DNA of 64,000 bases from Telluria antibiotica (GCF_011682055.1 NZ_JAAQOM010000015.1:1-64000), one strand, 5' to 3'; counted from the stretch's first letter, positions 19,900-28,987 are shown. The notes: a model not told the origin generated them from the sequence alone. Program-made: numbers and translations.

Positions 19900-19920
19900 G
19901 GCCCCGATGGGGCCTTTTTT
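19900..19920 (+). terminator. Terminator of tRNA-Ser copy 2
   Basis: GGCCCC and GGGGCC (19900-19914) pair over GAT and are followed by six T. The stem has changed relative to copy 1 but keeps its pairing, i.e. compensatory changes. Confidence 0.86.
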
Positions 19921-20228
19921 GTTTTGGCGGAGAGAGCAGGGCGCCTGCGCGCCCTGCGTGGTGGGATTCGAAGGGCTGGGCCTACGAGCCCAGCCCTCCC
20001 GAATCGCCCGTTTGCCGTCCGCAAGGCGGACGGCGCCGCGCGCCGAGGGCGCGCGCTGCAAAGCGGAGAGGCACGCGCCAGAAGCAGCATCGCCTTTACG
20101 ACGCAGTTCCAATTCGAAGGCCGGCGAAGCTCGGCCTTCGAATCTCCGACTGCTGTCCGCTCGCGGACAGCCCCGCGCGCCGCGGGCGCGCGCTGCAAAG
20201 CCAAAAGACACGCACCAGCAATCCCTGC

Positions 20229-20843
20229 TCAGGTCAACTCCCGCAACCTCCCACTCACAACGCCCCTCACGGTCTGCACCCCAAACATCGCAATCACCAC
20301 CGTCGCGACAACAAGCACGAGCAACGCAATCGCATCCATCACCCCACTCCCGGCAACACTGGCATACCGCAAACTGGCCACCGCCGCCGCCAACGGAAAA
20401 CTCCCCGCCCACCAGGCGAGCCGAAACGGCGAACCAGCAGGCAAATGCGCCAACCGCCCAAGCAGCACCGGCAACAAAAACAGCATCACCATCACAAGCC
20501 CCTGCGCAAACGCATCCACCCGCCCGAACGTCGCGACATAGGCCGAAAACCCCACGGCAAACGGCGCCGCCATAATCAACAGCGACGGCTGCAACGCCAC
20601 CGGCAACGGCTCCTTCGTCACCAGCCGGCCGAGCAGCATGGCCAGCAGCGGCAGCGCAAAGAACAGGCCCACCGCGAGGCCAAACACCGTCACGCCGTGC
20701 AGCCCGTCCCAGCGCAGCACCGGCACGGCGAGCGTGATGTCGAGCATGCCGACGACGGGCACGATCCACGCAGGCGTCACCTGGCTGGGCGCGTGGCGCA
20801 CGGACAGCCAGCGCATCACGATGGCCCACGCCAACACCGTCAT
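20229..20843 (-). pseudogene. N-terminally truncated SLAC1/TehA-family transporter
   Basis: 204 residues with about six hydrophobic helices matching the C-terminal two-thirds of SLAC1/TehA-type anion or tellurite-resistance channels (PAWIVPVVG, SLLIMAAPFAVGFSAYVATFGR, PFRLAWWAGSFPLAAA). Family members are about 310-330 residues with ten helices, so the first four are missing. Reading back in frame from ATG 20843 reaches a TGA about 12 codons upstream, and the methyltransferase gene occupies the space where the N-terminus should be. The break adjoins the duplicated tRNA region, which suggests rearrangement. A short functional protein cannot be excluded, but a remnant is more likely. Confidence 0.7.
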
Positions 20844-20886
20844 GCCAGCGGCCCCAAGTTTTGCCCGATCGTCTCAATCCAGCCGC

Positions 20887-21879
20887 TCAGCCCCGCTTGA
20901 CGGCGTGCAGCCACACGGCCGCGATGCGTTCCACCTGCTCGTAGCCGGGGCAGTCCAGCTGGCCGCCGAAGATGTCCGGATCGAGTTCCTCGTACGACCA
21001 GCAGTCGGTGTCGGCATCGAGGCGGTCGCGGATGCCGGCCAGGAACGGATCGGCGCCGTCGACGATGGCGACGCCCGTGTACAGCAGCAGGCTGCCGCCG
21101 GGATGCAGGCGGTCCAGCGCCGCGTGCACGATGCGCGTCGACAGCTCGGCGCCGTGGTCGCCGCCGCCGTGGCGGTAGGTCAGCGCGTCCGGGTCGAGGA
21201 TGTACGGCGGATTCGACATGACGAGGTCGAAGCCGCCGTCGACGCCGTCCAGCAGGTCGCTGCGGCAGGGCACGACGTTGTGCGCGCCGTTCAGCCCCGC
21301 GTTGACGTCGGCCAGCGCGAGCGCGGCGGGATTGATGTCGGTGGCGTAGACGGTCGCGTCGCGGCAGCGCAGCGCCAGTTCGATCGCGGCCGGCCCGGCC
21401 CCCGCGCCGATGTCGATGGCGCGCCGCACGGGACGGCGCAGGCCCCCGTGCGGACCGAGCACGCGGCGCAGCGCGCAAGTGTAGCGGTACGTGTCCGGGC
21501 CGAAGAACACGGCATCGGCATCGCACGTTGGCCAGGCCGAGTGGAAATACAGCCGGTCGCCGATGGTCGATGCGCGGATGCGCGCGCGCCAGCCGGCGGG
21601 CGTGCTGTCGTCTGGCGCGTCGCTGCCGTCTGCCGCGACGGGGACGAGCAGGTCTGCCGCGCGCAGCGGGACGTCGATCGCGGCCGGCAGCAGGCTGGGA
21701 CCGAACGGCCGGCTCCAGCCGAATACGCCGCGCAGGTCGTGTGCCCAGGCGTTCTCCGGGCGGTTGTTCACGCGCCGGTGCGTGGCCGGCGTGACGGTCA
21801 CGAAACGGTAGCCGGCGGCCTGTAGACTGCGGCCGAGCGCGGCGAGCGCGTCGTGGTTCGCAAAGGAGGGAGCGGTCAT
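20887..21879 (-). CDS. Class I SAM-dependent methyltransferase (PrmC/HemK-like fold)
   Basis: About 330 residues. The C-terminal half is a Rossmann methyltransferase: motif I AIDIGAGAGPAAIELA, the acidic ribose contact YATDIN, and the SNPPYI motif that binds a planar amide or amino group in N-methyltransferases of glutamine or adenine. The N-terminal 130 residues are not recognised; they may bind substrate. The start is taken at ATG 21877-21879 (MTAPSF); the frame is open to 21927. Target unknown (protein or nucleic acid). Confidence 0.82.
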   Translation of the reverse strand: MTAPSFANHDALAALGRSLQAAGYRFVTVTPATHRRVNNRPENAWAHDLRGVFGWSRPFGPSLLPAAIDVPLRAADLLVPVAADGSDAPDDSTPAGWRARIRASTIGDRLYFHSAWPTCDADAVFFGPDTYRYTCALRRVLGPHGGLRRPVRRAIDIGAGAGPAAIELALRCRDATVYATDINPAALALADVNAGLNGAHNVVPCRSDLLDGVDGGFDLVMSNPPYILDPDALTYRHGGGDHGAELSTRIVHAALDRLHPGGSLLLYTGVAIVDGADPFLAGIRDRLDADTDCWSYEELDPDIFGGQLDCPGYEQVERIAAVWLHAVKRG

Positions 21880-22074
21880 GGGCCGAGCATGCGCCACGCC
21901 CGCGCGCCCTTCCGTGCGCGGGCGCACAGAGATGTGGACAGGCTGTCATGCAGTGCCGCCGGCCGCTATGGCATTATTTGATTTATGTGAAAGTTCGAAC
22001 AGATGCGGCCGCTTACGGCACGCACAATTGACCCGGGTTAACGCAAGAAGCGTGGCCCACGGACGAGGACGACC

Positions 22075-22260
22075 ATGAAGACGACGACGCCGGACGTAAC
22101 CCTGAACGAGCGCCTGGAACGCGAGGTCGAGCGCGAGCGTCGCGAGCGCCTGCTGCATGACGAGCAGCGCAGCGGCTTGACGCTGGATGACGAGTTCCGC
22201 CTGAAGGATGTGCGCGAACGCACGGGATCGGTGAACATCAGGCGTTCCGGCGGACGCTGA
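22075..22260 (+). CDS. Small highly charged hypothetical protein
   Basis: 61 residues, very rich in Arg and Glu (ERLEREVERERRERLLHDEQ), probably a single amphipathic helix. A GAGGA stretch precedes ATG 22075. It lies 60 bases upstream of the zinc metallopeptidase gene on the same strand and might share its transcript. No family recognised. Confidence 0.5.
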   Translation: MKTTTPDVTLNERLEREVERERRERLLHDEQRSGLTLDDEFRLKDVRERTGSVNIRRSGGR

Positions 22261-22320
22261 CCGCGTCCGCCACGACAATGACGACGACGGCACCGGCGAC
22301 GGTGCCGCAAGGAGAGCGAT

Positions 22321-23196
22321 ATGCGTTGGGAAGGTGATCGGCAGAGCGACAACATCGAGGACCGCCGCGGCGACGGCGGCGGAGGCGGCGGCTTCAGCTT
22401 CGGCGGCGGCACGGTCGGCATCGGCACGATCGTCATCGCGCTGGTCGGGTCGTGGTTCTTCGGGGTGTCGCCGTCGACGATCCTGAACCTGCTGTCGGGT
22501 GGCGGGGCGCCGGCGCAAGTCCAGCAGGCGCCCGCGCATCCGCCCGCAAACGACCGCGAGACGCAATTCGTGCGCACCGTGCTAGGCTATACGGAAGACA
22601 CGTGGACGCAAATTTTCCGCGCCAACGGCGGCACCTACTCGCCGCCGCATCTCGTGCTGTACTCGGGCCGCACGCCGACGCAGGGCTGCGGCATGGGGCA
22701 GGCGGCCGTCGGGCCGTTCTATTGCCCGGCCGACCGCAAGGTCTATCTCGACCTGGACTTCTTCCGCATGATGCAGCAGCGCTTCAAGGTCGGCGGCGAA
22801 TTCACGCAGGCGTACGTGATCGCCCACGAGGTCGGGCACCACGTGCAGAACCTGTTGGGCATCTCGGGCAAGGTCGACAGCGCGCGCCAGCACTTGTCCG
22901 AGACGCAGGCCAACGCGGCGTCGGTACGCCTGGAACTGCAGGCCGACTGCTTCGCCGGCGTGTGGGCCTATCACACGAACCAGGCCAAGCAGATCATCGA
23001 ACAGGGCGACGTCGAGTCCGCGCTGAACGCCGCGAGCGCCATCGGCGACGACGCGCTGCAGCGCCAGTCGCGCGGCGTCGTCGTGCCCGATTCGTTCACG
23101 CACGGCACGTCGGCCCAGCGCGTGCGCTGGTTTACGCGCGGGCTGCAGACGGGCTCCGTCGAGCAGTGCAATACGTTCGAGGCACGCCAGCTCTGA
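22321..23196 (+). CDS. Neutral zinc metallopeptidase (YpfJ family)
   Basis: A 291-residue membrane-anchored protein of the putative neutral zinc metallopeptidase family (PF04228). The N-terminus MRWEGDRQSDNIEDRR, a Gly-rich run and one membrane helix (about 38-58) are characteristic of the family. The zinc site is HEVGHHVQN, with downstream ELQADCFAGVWAYH supplying the third ligand region. Members are widespread but their substrates are unknown. AAGGAGAG precedes ATG 22321. A strong terminator follows. Confidence 0.92.
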   Translation: MRWEGDRQSDNIEDRRGDGGGGGGFSFGGGTVGIGTIVIALVGSWFFGVSPSTILNLLSGGGAPAQVQQAPAHPPANDRETQFVRTVLGYTEDTWTQIFRANGGTYSPPHLVLYSGRTPTQGCGMGQAAVGPFYCPADRKVYLDLDFFRMMQQRFKVGGEFTQAYVIAHEVGHHVQNLLGISGKVDSARQHLSETQANAASVRLELQADCFAGVWAYHTNQAKQIIEQGDVESALNAASAIGDDALQRQSRGVVVPDSFTHGTSAQRVRWFTRGLQTGSVEQCNTFEARQL

Positions 23197-23216
23197 GCCC
23201 GCTCCGCCCCATGCAG

Positions 23217-23241
23217 ACGGCCGCCGCGTGCGGCCGTTTTC
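23217..23241 (+). terminator. Terminator after zinc metallopeptidase gene
   Basis: ACGGCCGC (23217-23224) and GCGGCCGT (23230-23237) pair over CGCGT, followed by TTTTC. Confidence 0.85.
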
Positions 23242-23349
23242 ATTCATATTTTCAACTAGTTCCCTTTAAAAACAAAGATATCCGACTCGGCAAAAAAGTG
23301 TTCATGAACCCCCGTACGTTTCCGTGCGCGTATCGCCTTCCTTAGCGTT

Positions 23350-23369
23350 TTGACATACCTTGTTGTCAA
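23350..23369. promoter_or_regulatory. Dyad upstream of zinc alcohol dehydrogenase
   Basis: TTGACA at 23350-23355 is mirrored by TGTCAA at 23364-23369, 45 bases before the dehydrogenase start. The left half also matches a -35 consensus, so a regulator bound here could control the operon. No convincing -10 was seen. Confidence 0.4.
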
Positions 23370-23413
23370 GGGCTCGTCCGTGGCGGCGGGCCGACACATG
23401 ATATGGAGGAGTT

Positions 23414-24598
23414 ATGCTGGCAATGAATTACCGGGGACCTTATCGCGTCCGCGCCGATTACAAGCCCGATCCCGTCATCGAACACCCGGGTGACGCCATC
23501 GTGCGCGTGCTGCGTTCCTGCATCTGCGGATCCGACCTGCACCTGTATCACGGCATGGTGCCCGACACGCGCGTGGGCCACACGTTCGGCCATGAATTCG
23601 TCGGCGAAGTCGTCGACGTCGGCCGCGACGTGCGGACGTTGAAGGCGGGCGACCGCGTCCTCGTGCCGTTCAACCTGTTCTGCGGGTCGTGCTTCTTCTG
23701 CCAGCGCGAACTGTTCGGCAATTGCCACAACACGAATCCGGAAGCGACGGCCTCCGGTGCCATCTACGGTTACTCGCACACGGCGGGCGGCTACGACGGC
23801 GGCCAGGCCGAGTACGTGCGCGTGCCGATGGCCGACGTGGGCCCGTACCCGATCCCCGACGACCTGCACCTGGACGATGCCGTGCTGCTGACGGACGCCC
23901 TGCCGACGGGCTACCAGGCCGCCGAGATGGGCGACATCCACGAAGGCGACACCGTCGTCATCTTCGGCGCCGGCCCCATCGGCATCTTCGCCGCGAAGTC
24001 CGCATGGTTGATGGGGGCGGGCAGGGTGATCGTCGTCGACGAGGTCGAGTACCGCCTGGAATTCGTCAAGCGCTACGCCCAATGCGAGGTCGTGAACTTC
24101 CGCGAAGTGAACGACATGGCGGAGCACATCAAGAAGATGACGGACTGGATGGGCGCCGACGTCTGCATCGACGCCGTGGGCGGCGACGCGGCCGGCTCCA
24201 TCGCGCAAACCCTGACGGGGCGCCTGATGAAGATGCAGGCGGGCGCGTCGACCGTGCTGCACTGGGCCATCAACAGCGTGCGCAAGGGCGGCAACGTGTC
24301 GATCGTCGGGGTGTACGGCCCGACGTTCAATGCCGTCCCGATCGGCAACGTCGTGAACAAGGGCCTGACGATCCGCGCCAACCAGGCCAGCGTCAAGCGC
24401 CACCTGCCGCGCCTCATCGAGCACATCCGCGAAGGGCGGCTGAATCCGAAGGAAATCATCACGCACCGGGTGCCGCTGGAAGAAGTGGCGGACGCGTACC
24501 ACATCTTCTCGAGCAAGCTCGACAACTGCATCAAGACCGTCCTTATCCCGCCGTCCGCACGCGAGGTCCAGGCCGTGAACGCCAGCGCACTGCATTGA
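23414..24598 (+). CDS. Zinc-dependent alcohol/formaldehyde dehydrogenase (MDR family)
   Basis: A 394-residue medium-chain dehydrogenase. Catalytic-zinc ligands are Cys in SCICGSDLH, the GHEFVGEV His/Glu pair and a later acidic residue. The structural-zinc lobe is CGSCFFCQRELFGNC. The coenzyme site is VIFGAGPIGIF, ending in an acidic residue (VVDEVEYR) that favours NAD over NADP. The long insert around TGRLMKMQAGAST resembles the glutathione-independent formaldehyde dehydrogenase-like subgroup. GGAGGAG lies just before ATG 23414. A His-rich protein gene follows after 9 bases, so the two form an operon. The natural substrate is unknown. Confidence 0.9.
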   Translation: MLAMNYRGPYRVRADYKPDPVIEHPGDAIVRVLRSCICGSDLHLYHGMVPDTRVGHTFGHEFVGEVVDVGRDVRTLKAGDRVLVPFNLFCGSCFFCQRELFGNCHNTNPEATASGAIYGYSHTAGGYDGGQAEYVRVPMADVGPYPIPDDLHLDDAVLLTDALPTGYQAAEMGDIHEGDTVVIFGAGPIGIFAAKSAWLMGAGRVIVVDEVEYRLEFVKRYAQCEVVNFREVNDMAEHIKKMTDWMGADVCIDAVGGDAAGSIAQTLTGRLMKMQAGASTVLHWAINSVRKGGNVSIVGVYGPTFNAVPIGNVVNKGLTIRANQASVKRHLPRLIEHIREGRLNPKEIITHRVPLEEVADAYHIFSSKLDNCIKTVLIPPSAREVQAVNASALH

Positions 24599-24607
24599 GG
24601 AGACGTC

Positions 24608-25198
24608 ATGGAAGCGAAAACCGATATCGGTGCACAGCACCACCATCATCATCACGACCATGGCGACGGTCACGTGCACGCGCACCCGCTGCAAGGCGAC
24701 ATGGCCGAGGGCCCGCGCCGGCCCGGCCGCGACGAACTGAAGCACATCGAAGGCTGGGGCGCGGACCTCGATCACAAGAACCGCCCGGCCATCCCCATGG
24801 AGCGTACGCCCGCGCGCTTCATCCATCCGCACGAAGGCAAGCTCCCGCAGCAGCCGGAAAACGTCGAGATCCTCGTGTCGACGGAGCGCCCCGGCATCAC
24901 GCCCATCTTCGGCACGGTGCAGCCGCCGAAGGGCGTGTCCGGCATGATCCGGCGCCTCGCGTTCAAATGGTCGGAAAACGACCTGCGGCGCTGGATGCTG
25001 CTGCTCGCAGCCGACCGTGTGAACGTCGTCGAAGGCATCGGCGAGGACCTCGCGCACGGCAAGGTCCCGAACGTCCTGGCGGAGATGGGCATCAAGGCCG
25101 AATGGGAGCACAACCGGGCCGGCCTCGTGAAGAAGGCCGTGATGACCGGTGCCGTCATCGGCGCGGCCGTCTACCTGATGCGCCGGCGCGAGCGTTGA
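24608..25198 (+). CDS. His-rich hypothetical protein with C-terminal membrane anchor
   Basis: 196 residues with no recognised domain. Residues 11-26 read HHHHHHDHGDGHVHAH, a natural polyhistidine stretch likely to bind Zn, Ni or Cu. The middle (about 80-170) looks like a folded domain (FKWSENDLRRWMLLLAADRVNVVEG). The end (KKAVMTGAVIGAAVYLMRRRER) fits a single short membrane helix with a positive tail, so the protein may be tail-anchored with its His-rich end in the cytosol. The gene lies 9 bases behind a zinc-dependent dehydrogenase with AGGAGA upstream. A metal store or chaperone for that enzyme is an attractive but untested idea. Confidence 0.72.
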   Translation: MEAKTDIGAQHHHHHHDHGDGHVHAHPLQGDMAEGPRRPGRDELKHIEGWGADLDHKNRPAIPMERTPARFIHPHEGKLPQQPENVEILVSTERPGITPIFGTVQPPKGVSGMIRRLAFKWSENDLRRWMLLLAADRVNVVEGIGEDLAHGKVPNVLAEMGIKAEWEHNRAGLVKKAVMTGAVIGAAVYLMRRRER

Positions 25199-25262
25199 CG
25201 CCCGGGTAGACGCGGCGCGCGCATCCCGGCGCACCATCTGCCGCTGCTTTACCGCGAGTCTC

Positions 25263-25293
25263 GCGGCAGCGTCCTGCTGCCGCGGGCTTTTTG
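25263..25293 (+). terminator. Hairpin terminator after the dehydrogenase operon
   Basis: GCGGCAG (25263-25269) and CTGCCGC (25277-25283) form a stem followed by GGGCTTTTTG. It lies 65 bases after the His-rich gene. Confidence 0.7.
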
Positions 25294-25363
25294 TGCTTGA
25301 GCAAATTCCTTTGAGCGAGGTCGGCCACACTGCGCGTGTGTCCGCTCACTGAAAGGAAATCCC

Positions 25364-27133
25364 ATGAACAAGCGCAAGTTGTGGCTGGCGTCGTTCGGCG
25401 CCGCCTCCCTGGCCGTCGCCATGCCTGCCGGCGCGTCCGGTCCCGGCACGATGAGCGCGCCGGCCGTCGTCACGCCGCAGGCGCAGGCGGCGCTGCTGGC
25501 CCAGCTGGACGCGCGTCGCGCGGCCCGCGGCCAGGACGCGCGCCATGGCTACGCGATCCTGCGCCAGCATCCCGGCACGGCGGGCACGCAGGTGGCGCGC
25601 GTCGCGCACACGTTCGAGGGCGTGCCCATCTTCGGCGTCGACGCCGTGCTCGTGCTGGACGCGAACGGGAAGATCGTGTCCGAGTCCGACGCCGCACGGC
25701 GCGCCAACGTGGCCGGGCTCGACGCTGGGCCGGGCACGGAGTTCAGCGTCGTGCCGACGATCTCGTCGAAAGCGGCGATCGACACGGCGCTGGCCGCGCT
25801 CGCGGCGCCGCCGTCCGCGGCGCGCCACGAAGCGCCGCCCAGCGCCGAGCTGGTCATCTGGCCCGCCATGCGCACGGAACGCGTGGCCGCCGCGCGCGAC
25901 AAGGCGGAGGACGACCTCAACGCGCTCGACGTGCAGGACGTCGTCGACCGCTACGAACTCGCCTACCTCGTGCGCACGCGCCTGGTGGTCGGCGCGAAGC
26001 CGGCCTACCACGACACCATCGTCAGCGCGCGCGACGGCACGATCCTCGCACGCTGGACGATGCTGCAGACGGTCGTGGGCGTCGGCCACAGCCAGTACAA
26101 CGGCGATGTCCCGATCAGCACGACGCTCGCCGACGGCAAGTACCGCATGGTCGACGGGACGCGCGGCACCGGTGGCACGTTCGGTGCGATGGCGATCACG
26201 AACGCCGACCACGGCACGAGCGCCGGCAGCGTCTACGTCAACGACACGAACACGTGGGGCGACGGCAAGCAGTACGTGGCGGGCGGGTCGACGACGAACG
26301 CGAACGGGCAGACGGCCGCCGTGAACGCGATGTGGGGGCTGATGAACACGTACGACACCTTGAAGAACGTGTTCAACTGGCTGTCGCTGGACGGCCACGA
26401 CACGGCGACGTATATCGCGGCGCACGTCAACACGGCGTACGACAACGCGTACTACAGCGACACGTGCCGCTGCATGTTCATCGGCGACGGGTCCAGCTTC
26501 TACAGCCTGGGCTCGATCGACGTGATCGGCCACGAGATGGGCCACGGCGTGACGGCCGCCACGTCGAACCTGACGTACGCGGGCGAATCGGGCGGCCTGA
26601 ACGAATCGTCGTCGGACATCAACGGCGAGGCCGTCGAAGCCTATGCGCGCGGGGGCGGGCACGGCGACCACGTCCCGCCGACGGGCAACGACTGGGTGCT
26701 GGGCAAGGAGATCAGCCGGAGCGGCACGCCGCTGCGCTGGATGTACCGGCCGAGCAAGGACGGCAACAGCCCGGACGCGTGGAGCAATGCGTTGAAACGG
26801 CTGGACGTCCATTACAGCAGCGGCCCGAACAACCGCATGTTCTACTTCCTCGCGCAAGGGTCGAGTGCGGACAAGACGAGCGACTACTACAGCAAATACC
26901 TCGTGCGGACGCCGGCCGCGATGACGGGCATCGGCATCGACAAGGCCTACCGGATCTGGTTCAAGGCGAACACGACCAAGTTCACGTCGAGCACGAACTA
27001 CGCCGATGCGCGCGCCAAGATGATCGAGGCGGCCGGCGAACTGTACGGGCCGGGCAGCCGCGAGGCGATCGCCGTGCAGCGCGCGTATGCCGCCGTCAAC
27101 GTGGGGGTGGACGTGGATGAGGCGGCGCGGTAG
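25364..27133 (+). CDS. M4-family (thermolysin-like) secreted metalloprotease
   Basis: 589-residue prepropeptidase. A signal peptide ends near GASG (residue 25). Residues 30-220 are the FTP/PepSY propeptide that chaperones and inhibits the enzyme. The catalytic part has the zinc motif HEMGH near residue 389 and the third ligand in ESGGLNESSSDI, both thermolysin hallmarks, plus a C-terminal M4 helical domain ending in an AYAAVNVGV motif. AAAGGAAA precedes ATG 25364. It would be exported and self-processed, giving extracellular proteolysis. It stands alone with no visible secretion partner. Confidence 0.94.
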   Translation: MNKRKLWLASFGAASLAVAMPAGASGPGTMSAPAVVTPQAQAALLAQLDARRAARGQDARHGYAILRQHPGTAGTQVARVAHTFEGVPIFGVDAVLVLDANGKIVSESDAARRANVAGLDAGPGTEFSVVPTISSKAAIDTALAALAAPPSAARHEAPPSAELVIWPAMRTERVAAARDKAEDDLNALDVQDVVDRYELAYLVRTRLVVGAKPAYHDTIVSARDGTILARWTMLQTVVGVGHSQYNGDVPISTTLADGKYRMVDGTRGTGGTFGAMAITNADHGTSAGSVYVNDTNTWGDGKQYVAGGSTTNANGQTAAVNAMWGLMNTYDTLKNVFNWLSLDGHDTATYIAAHVNTAYDNAYYSDTCRCMFIGDGSSFYSLGSIDVIGHEMGHGVTAATSNLTYAGESGGLNESSSDINGEAVEAYARGGGHGDHVPPTGNDWVLGKEISRSGTPLRWMYRPSKDGNSPDAWSNALKRLDVHYSSGPNNRMFYFLAQGSSADKTSDYYSKYLVRTPAAMTGIGIDKAYRIWFKANTTKFTSSTNYADARAKMIEAAGELYGPGSREAIAVQRAYAAVNVGVDVDEAAR

Positions 27134-27148
27134 CTGCTCATCGCCGCG

Positions 27149-27853
27149 TCACGGCTGCAGCAACGGAAAGGGATCCACCGGCGTCCCTTTCCACCACTGC
27201 TTCTCGGGCGTGAGCTCGAACACGGCGAAGTGCAGGTGCGGCGCGTTCGGGTCGGCGTTGCCGGTGGACCCGACATAACCGATCAGGTCGCCGCGCTTGA
27301 CGTCCATGCCTTCCTTCAGGCCGTCGGCGTAGCGGTCCAGGTGGGCGTAGTAGTACGCGTATTTTTCCGTCGGATCGAACTGGTACACGGTCAGCCCGCC
27401 CGGCTTGCTCGTGAAGAGTTTGACGATCTTCCCGTCGGCCGTGGCGACGACCTTCGTACCCTTCGGCGCCATGATGTCCAGTGCCTCGTGATGGCGCTCC
27501 GTGCCGCGCGGCTGGTCGAACGTGTCGGTGATCTTCGCCAGCGGCATGCCTTCGACGGGCACCAGCAGCTTGCCTTGCGCGCCGGCCGGTGCGGCCGGCG
27601 CTGCGGACGTCGCCGGCGCATCCGCGCCGGCAGGGCGCAGCGGCAGGTCGAGTTCCGTCAGGTCGGGCATCACTTGCGGCGCCGGCGGCAGCTTGCCGTC
27701 CAGGCTGGGGCCGGGCGATGGCGGCGCGGGCAGCGAGCCCGTGTTCACCGCCACGGCCGGTGCCGTGGGCGCATGCGGCATCTGGCGCAGCCAGACGAAC
27801 AGGCCGCCGGCGCCCACCAGCACGCCGAGCACGAAGGTCAGCAACCATCTCAT
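27149..27853 (-). CDS. M23/LytM-domain membrane-anchored peptidase
   Basis: 234 residues: one N-terminal membrane anchor (1-22), a Pro/Ala-rich spacer (25-95) and a C-terminal LytM domain. The zinc ligands appear as His and Asp in HHEALDIMAP and the HLHF motif in APHLHFAVFE, so the active site looks intact. Proteins of this type cleave peptidoglycan cross-bridges or activate amidases at the cell surface. It lies 23 bases downstream of an L,D-transpeptidase gene on the same strand, so cell-wall cutting and cross-linking are probably coexpressed. Confidence 0.9.
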   Translation of the reverse strand: MRWLLTFVLGVLVGAGGLFVWLRQMPHAPTAPAVAVNTGSLPAPPSPGPSLDGKLPPAPQVMPDLTELDLPLRPAGADAPATSAAPAAPAGAQGKLLVPVEGMPLAKITDTFDQPRGTERHHEALDIMAPKGTKVVATADGKIVKLFTSKPGGLTVYQFDPTEKYAYYYAHLDRYADGLKEGMDVKRGDLIGYVGSTGNADPNAPHLHFAVFELTPEKQWWKGTPVDPFPLLQP

Positions 27854-27876
27854 CGTCGTCTCCTATCGCTTGAGTG

Positions 27877-28878
27877 TCAGTCCTGCAGCACGACCTCGGT
27901 CCCCGCCTGCACGAGGCCCGCCACTTCCGACGCGCTCCAGTTCGTCAGGCGGATGCAGCCGTGCGACTCGCTCTTGCCCACCGAGCCCGGCACCGGCGTA
28001 CCGTGGATGCCGTAGTGCGGCTTGGACAGGTCGATCCACACGACGCCCACCGGGTTGTTGGGGCCGGCCGCGATCGTCGTGTTCTTGTCGCCCGGCTTCG
28101 CGTCCCAGAACAGCTTCGGGTTGTAGTGGTACGTCGGGTTGCGGTGCACGCCGTCGATCTTCCAGTGCCCGATCGGCAGCGGATCGTGTTCGCTGCCGCT
28201 CGACACGGGATATTGCGCCAGCACGGTCCCGCCCGCGTCCTGCAGCTGCAGCGTGCGGGTGTTCTTCGACACGACGACGCGCGCGGCCGCCGCCAGCGCC
28301 GGCGTGCCGACGACGTTCGGGACGGCGATCTGCTCGCCCGCGCGGCCCAGGTCCTTGCCGGGATTGAGTTTTTCCAGCAGCGCCGGGCTGGCGTGGAATT
28401 TCTCGCCGAGTCCTTCGGCCGGCGAGCTGTAGCCGAGCGTCGGCAGCTTCGCTTTTTCCATCATGTCGTCCGGCACGGGACGGAACGGACCGGCGACGTC
28501 CTCGTCGGCCAAGGTGTACGTGAGCAGCGTGGGTGTCGTGTCCGTGTTCAGCGCGTTCCACGTGGCGTCGTCGAGCTTGCCGGTGACGGCCAGGTCGTGC
28601 GCCTTCTGGAAGCCGGCCAGCGCCTGCCGCATGTTGGAGCCGTAGGCGCCGTCGATCTCGCCGGGCGAGAAGTGCGCGCGGTCCAGCAGTACCTGGGCGC
28701 GCAGCACGTGGTCGGATTCGGCGGCGCGTACGGCCGGGGGCGAGGCCGGCTGTACCGCGGCCGGCGCCGGTCGTACGGCCGGGTGATGCACGGCGCGATG
28801 CGGTGGCTCGGCGCCCGCGGACGCGCCGACGAGGCCGGCCACCAGGGCGATCAGGATGGGGAGACGGTGCGTTTTCAA
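27877..28878 (-). CDS. L,D-transpeptidase (YkuD) with peptidoglycan-binding domain
   Basis: 333 residues. A signal peptide (LPILIALVAGLVGASAGA) is followed by a PG_binding_1 domain (about 55-105: LLDRAHFSPGEIDGAYG, ALAGFQKAHDL) and a C-terminal YkuD domain with the catalytic signature HGTPVPGSVGKSESHGCIRLTN, where the Cys is the nucleophile. It forms 3-3 cross-links or attaches proteins to peptidoglycan in the periplasm. The start is read as TTG at 28878 because AGGA lies 6 bases upstream and it gives a clean signal peptide; the frame is open to 28992. Confidence 0.92.
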   Translation of the reverse strand: MKTHRLPILIALVAGLVGASAGAEPPHRAVHHPAVRPAPAAVQPASPPAVRAAESDHVLRAQVLLDRAHFSPGEIDGAYGSNMRQALAGFQKAHDLAVTGKLDDATWNALNTDTTPTLLTYTLADEDVAGPFRPVPDDMMEKAKLPTLGYSSPAEGLGEKFHASPALLEKLNPGKDLGRAGEQIAVPNVVGTPALAAAARVVVSKNTRTLQLQDAGGTVLAQYPVSSGSEHDPLPIGHWKIDGVHRNPTYHYNPKLFWDAKPGDKNTTIAAGPNNPVGVVWIDLSKPHYGIHGTPVPGSVGKSESHGCIRLTNWSASEVAGLVQAGTEVVLQD

Positions 28879-28987
28879 TGGATGTCCTGCCTGAAGATGC
28901 GATGGCTTCAGGGTAGTGCCGCGCACGGTCCCGCTCTGTGCGGGAACGAACCCAGCCACGGCTGAGCTGGCCCGGTGGCGCAGGCGG

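Noticed and set aside
20840..21949. Alternative 369-codon frame over the methyltransferase
   Set aside because: The other frame carries the methyltransferase motifs (GAGAGP, SNPPYI); this one is Arg/Pro low complexity.
25263..25293. Riboswitch upstream of the M4 protease
   Set aside because: The stem is a simple hairpin with a T-tract at the end of the preceding operon; no known aptamer features were seen.
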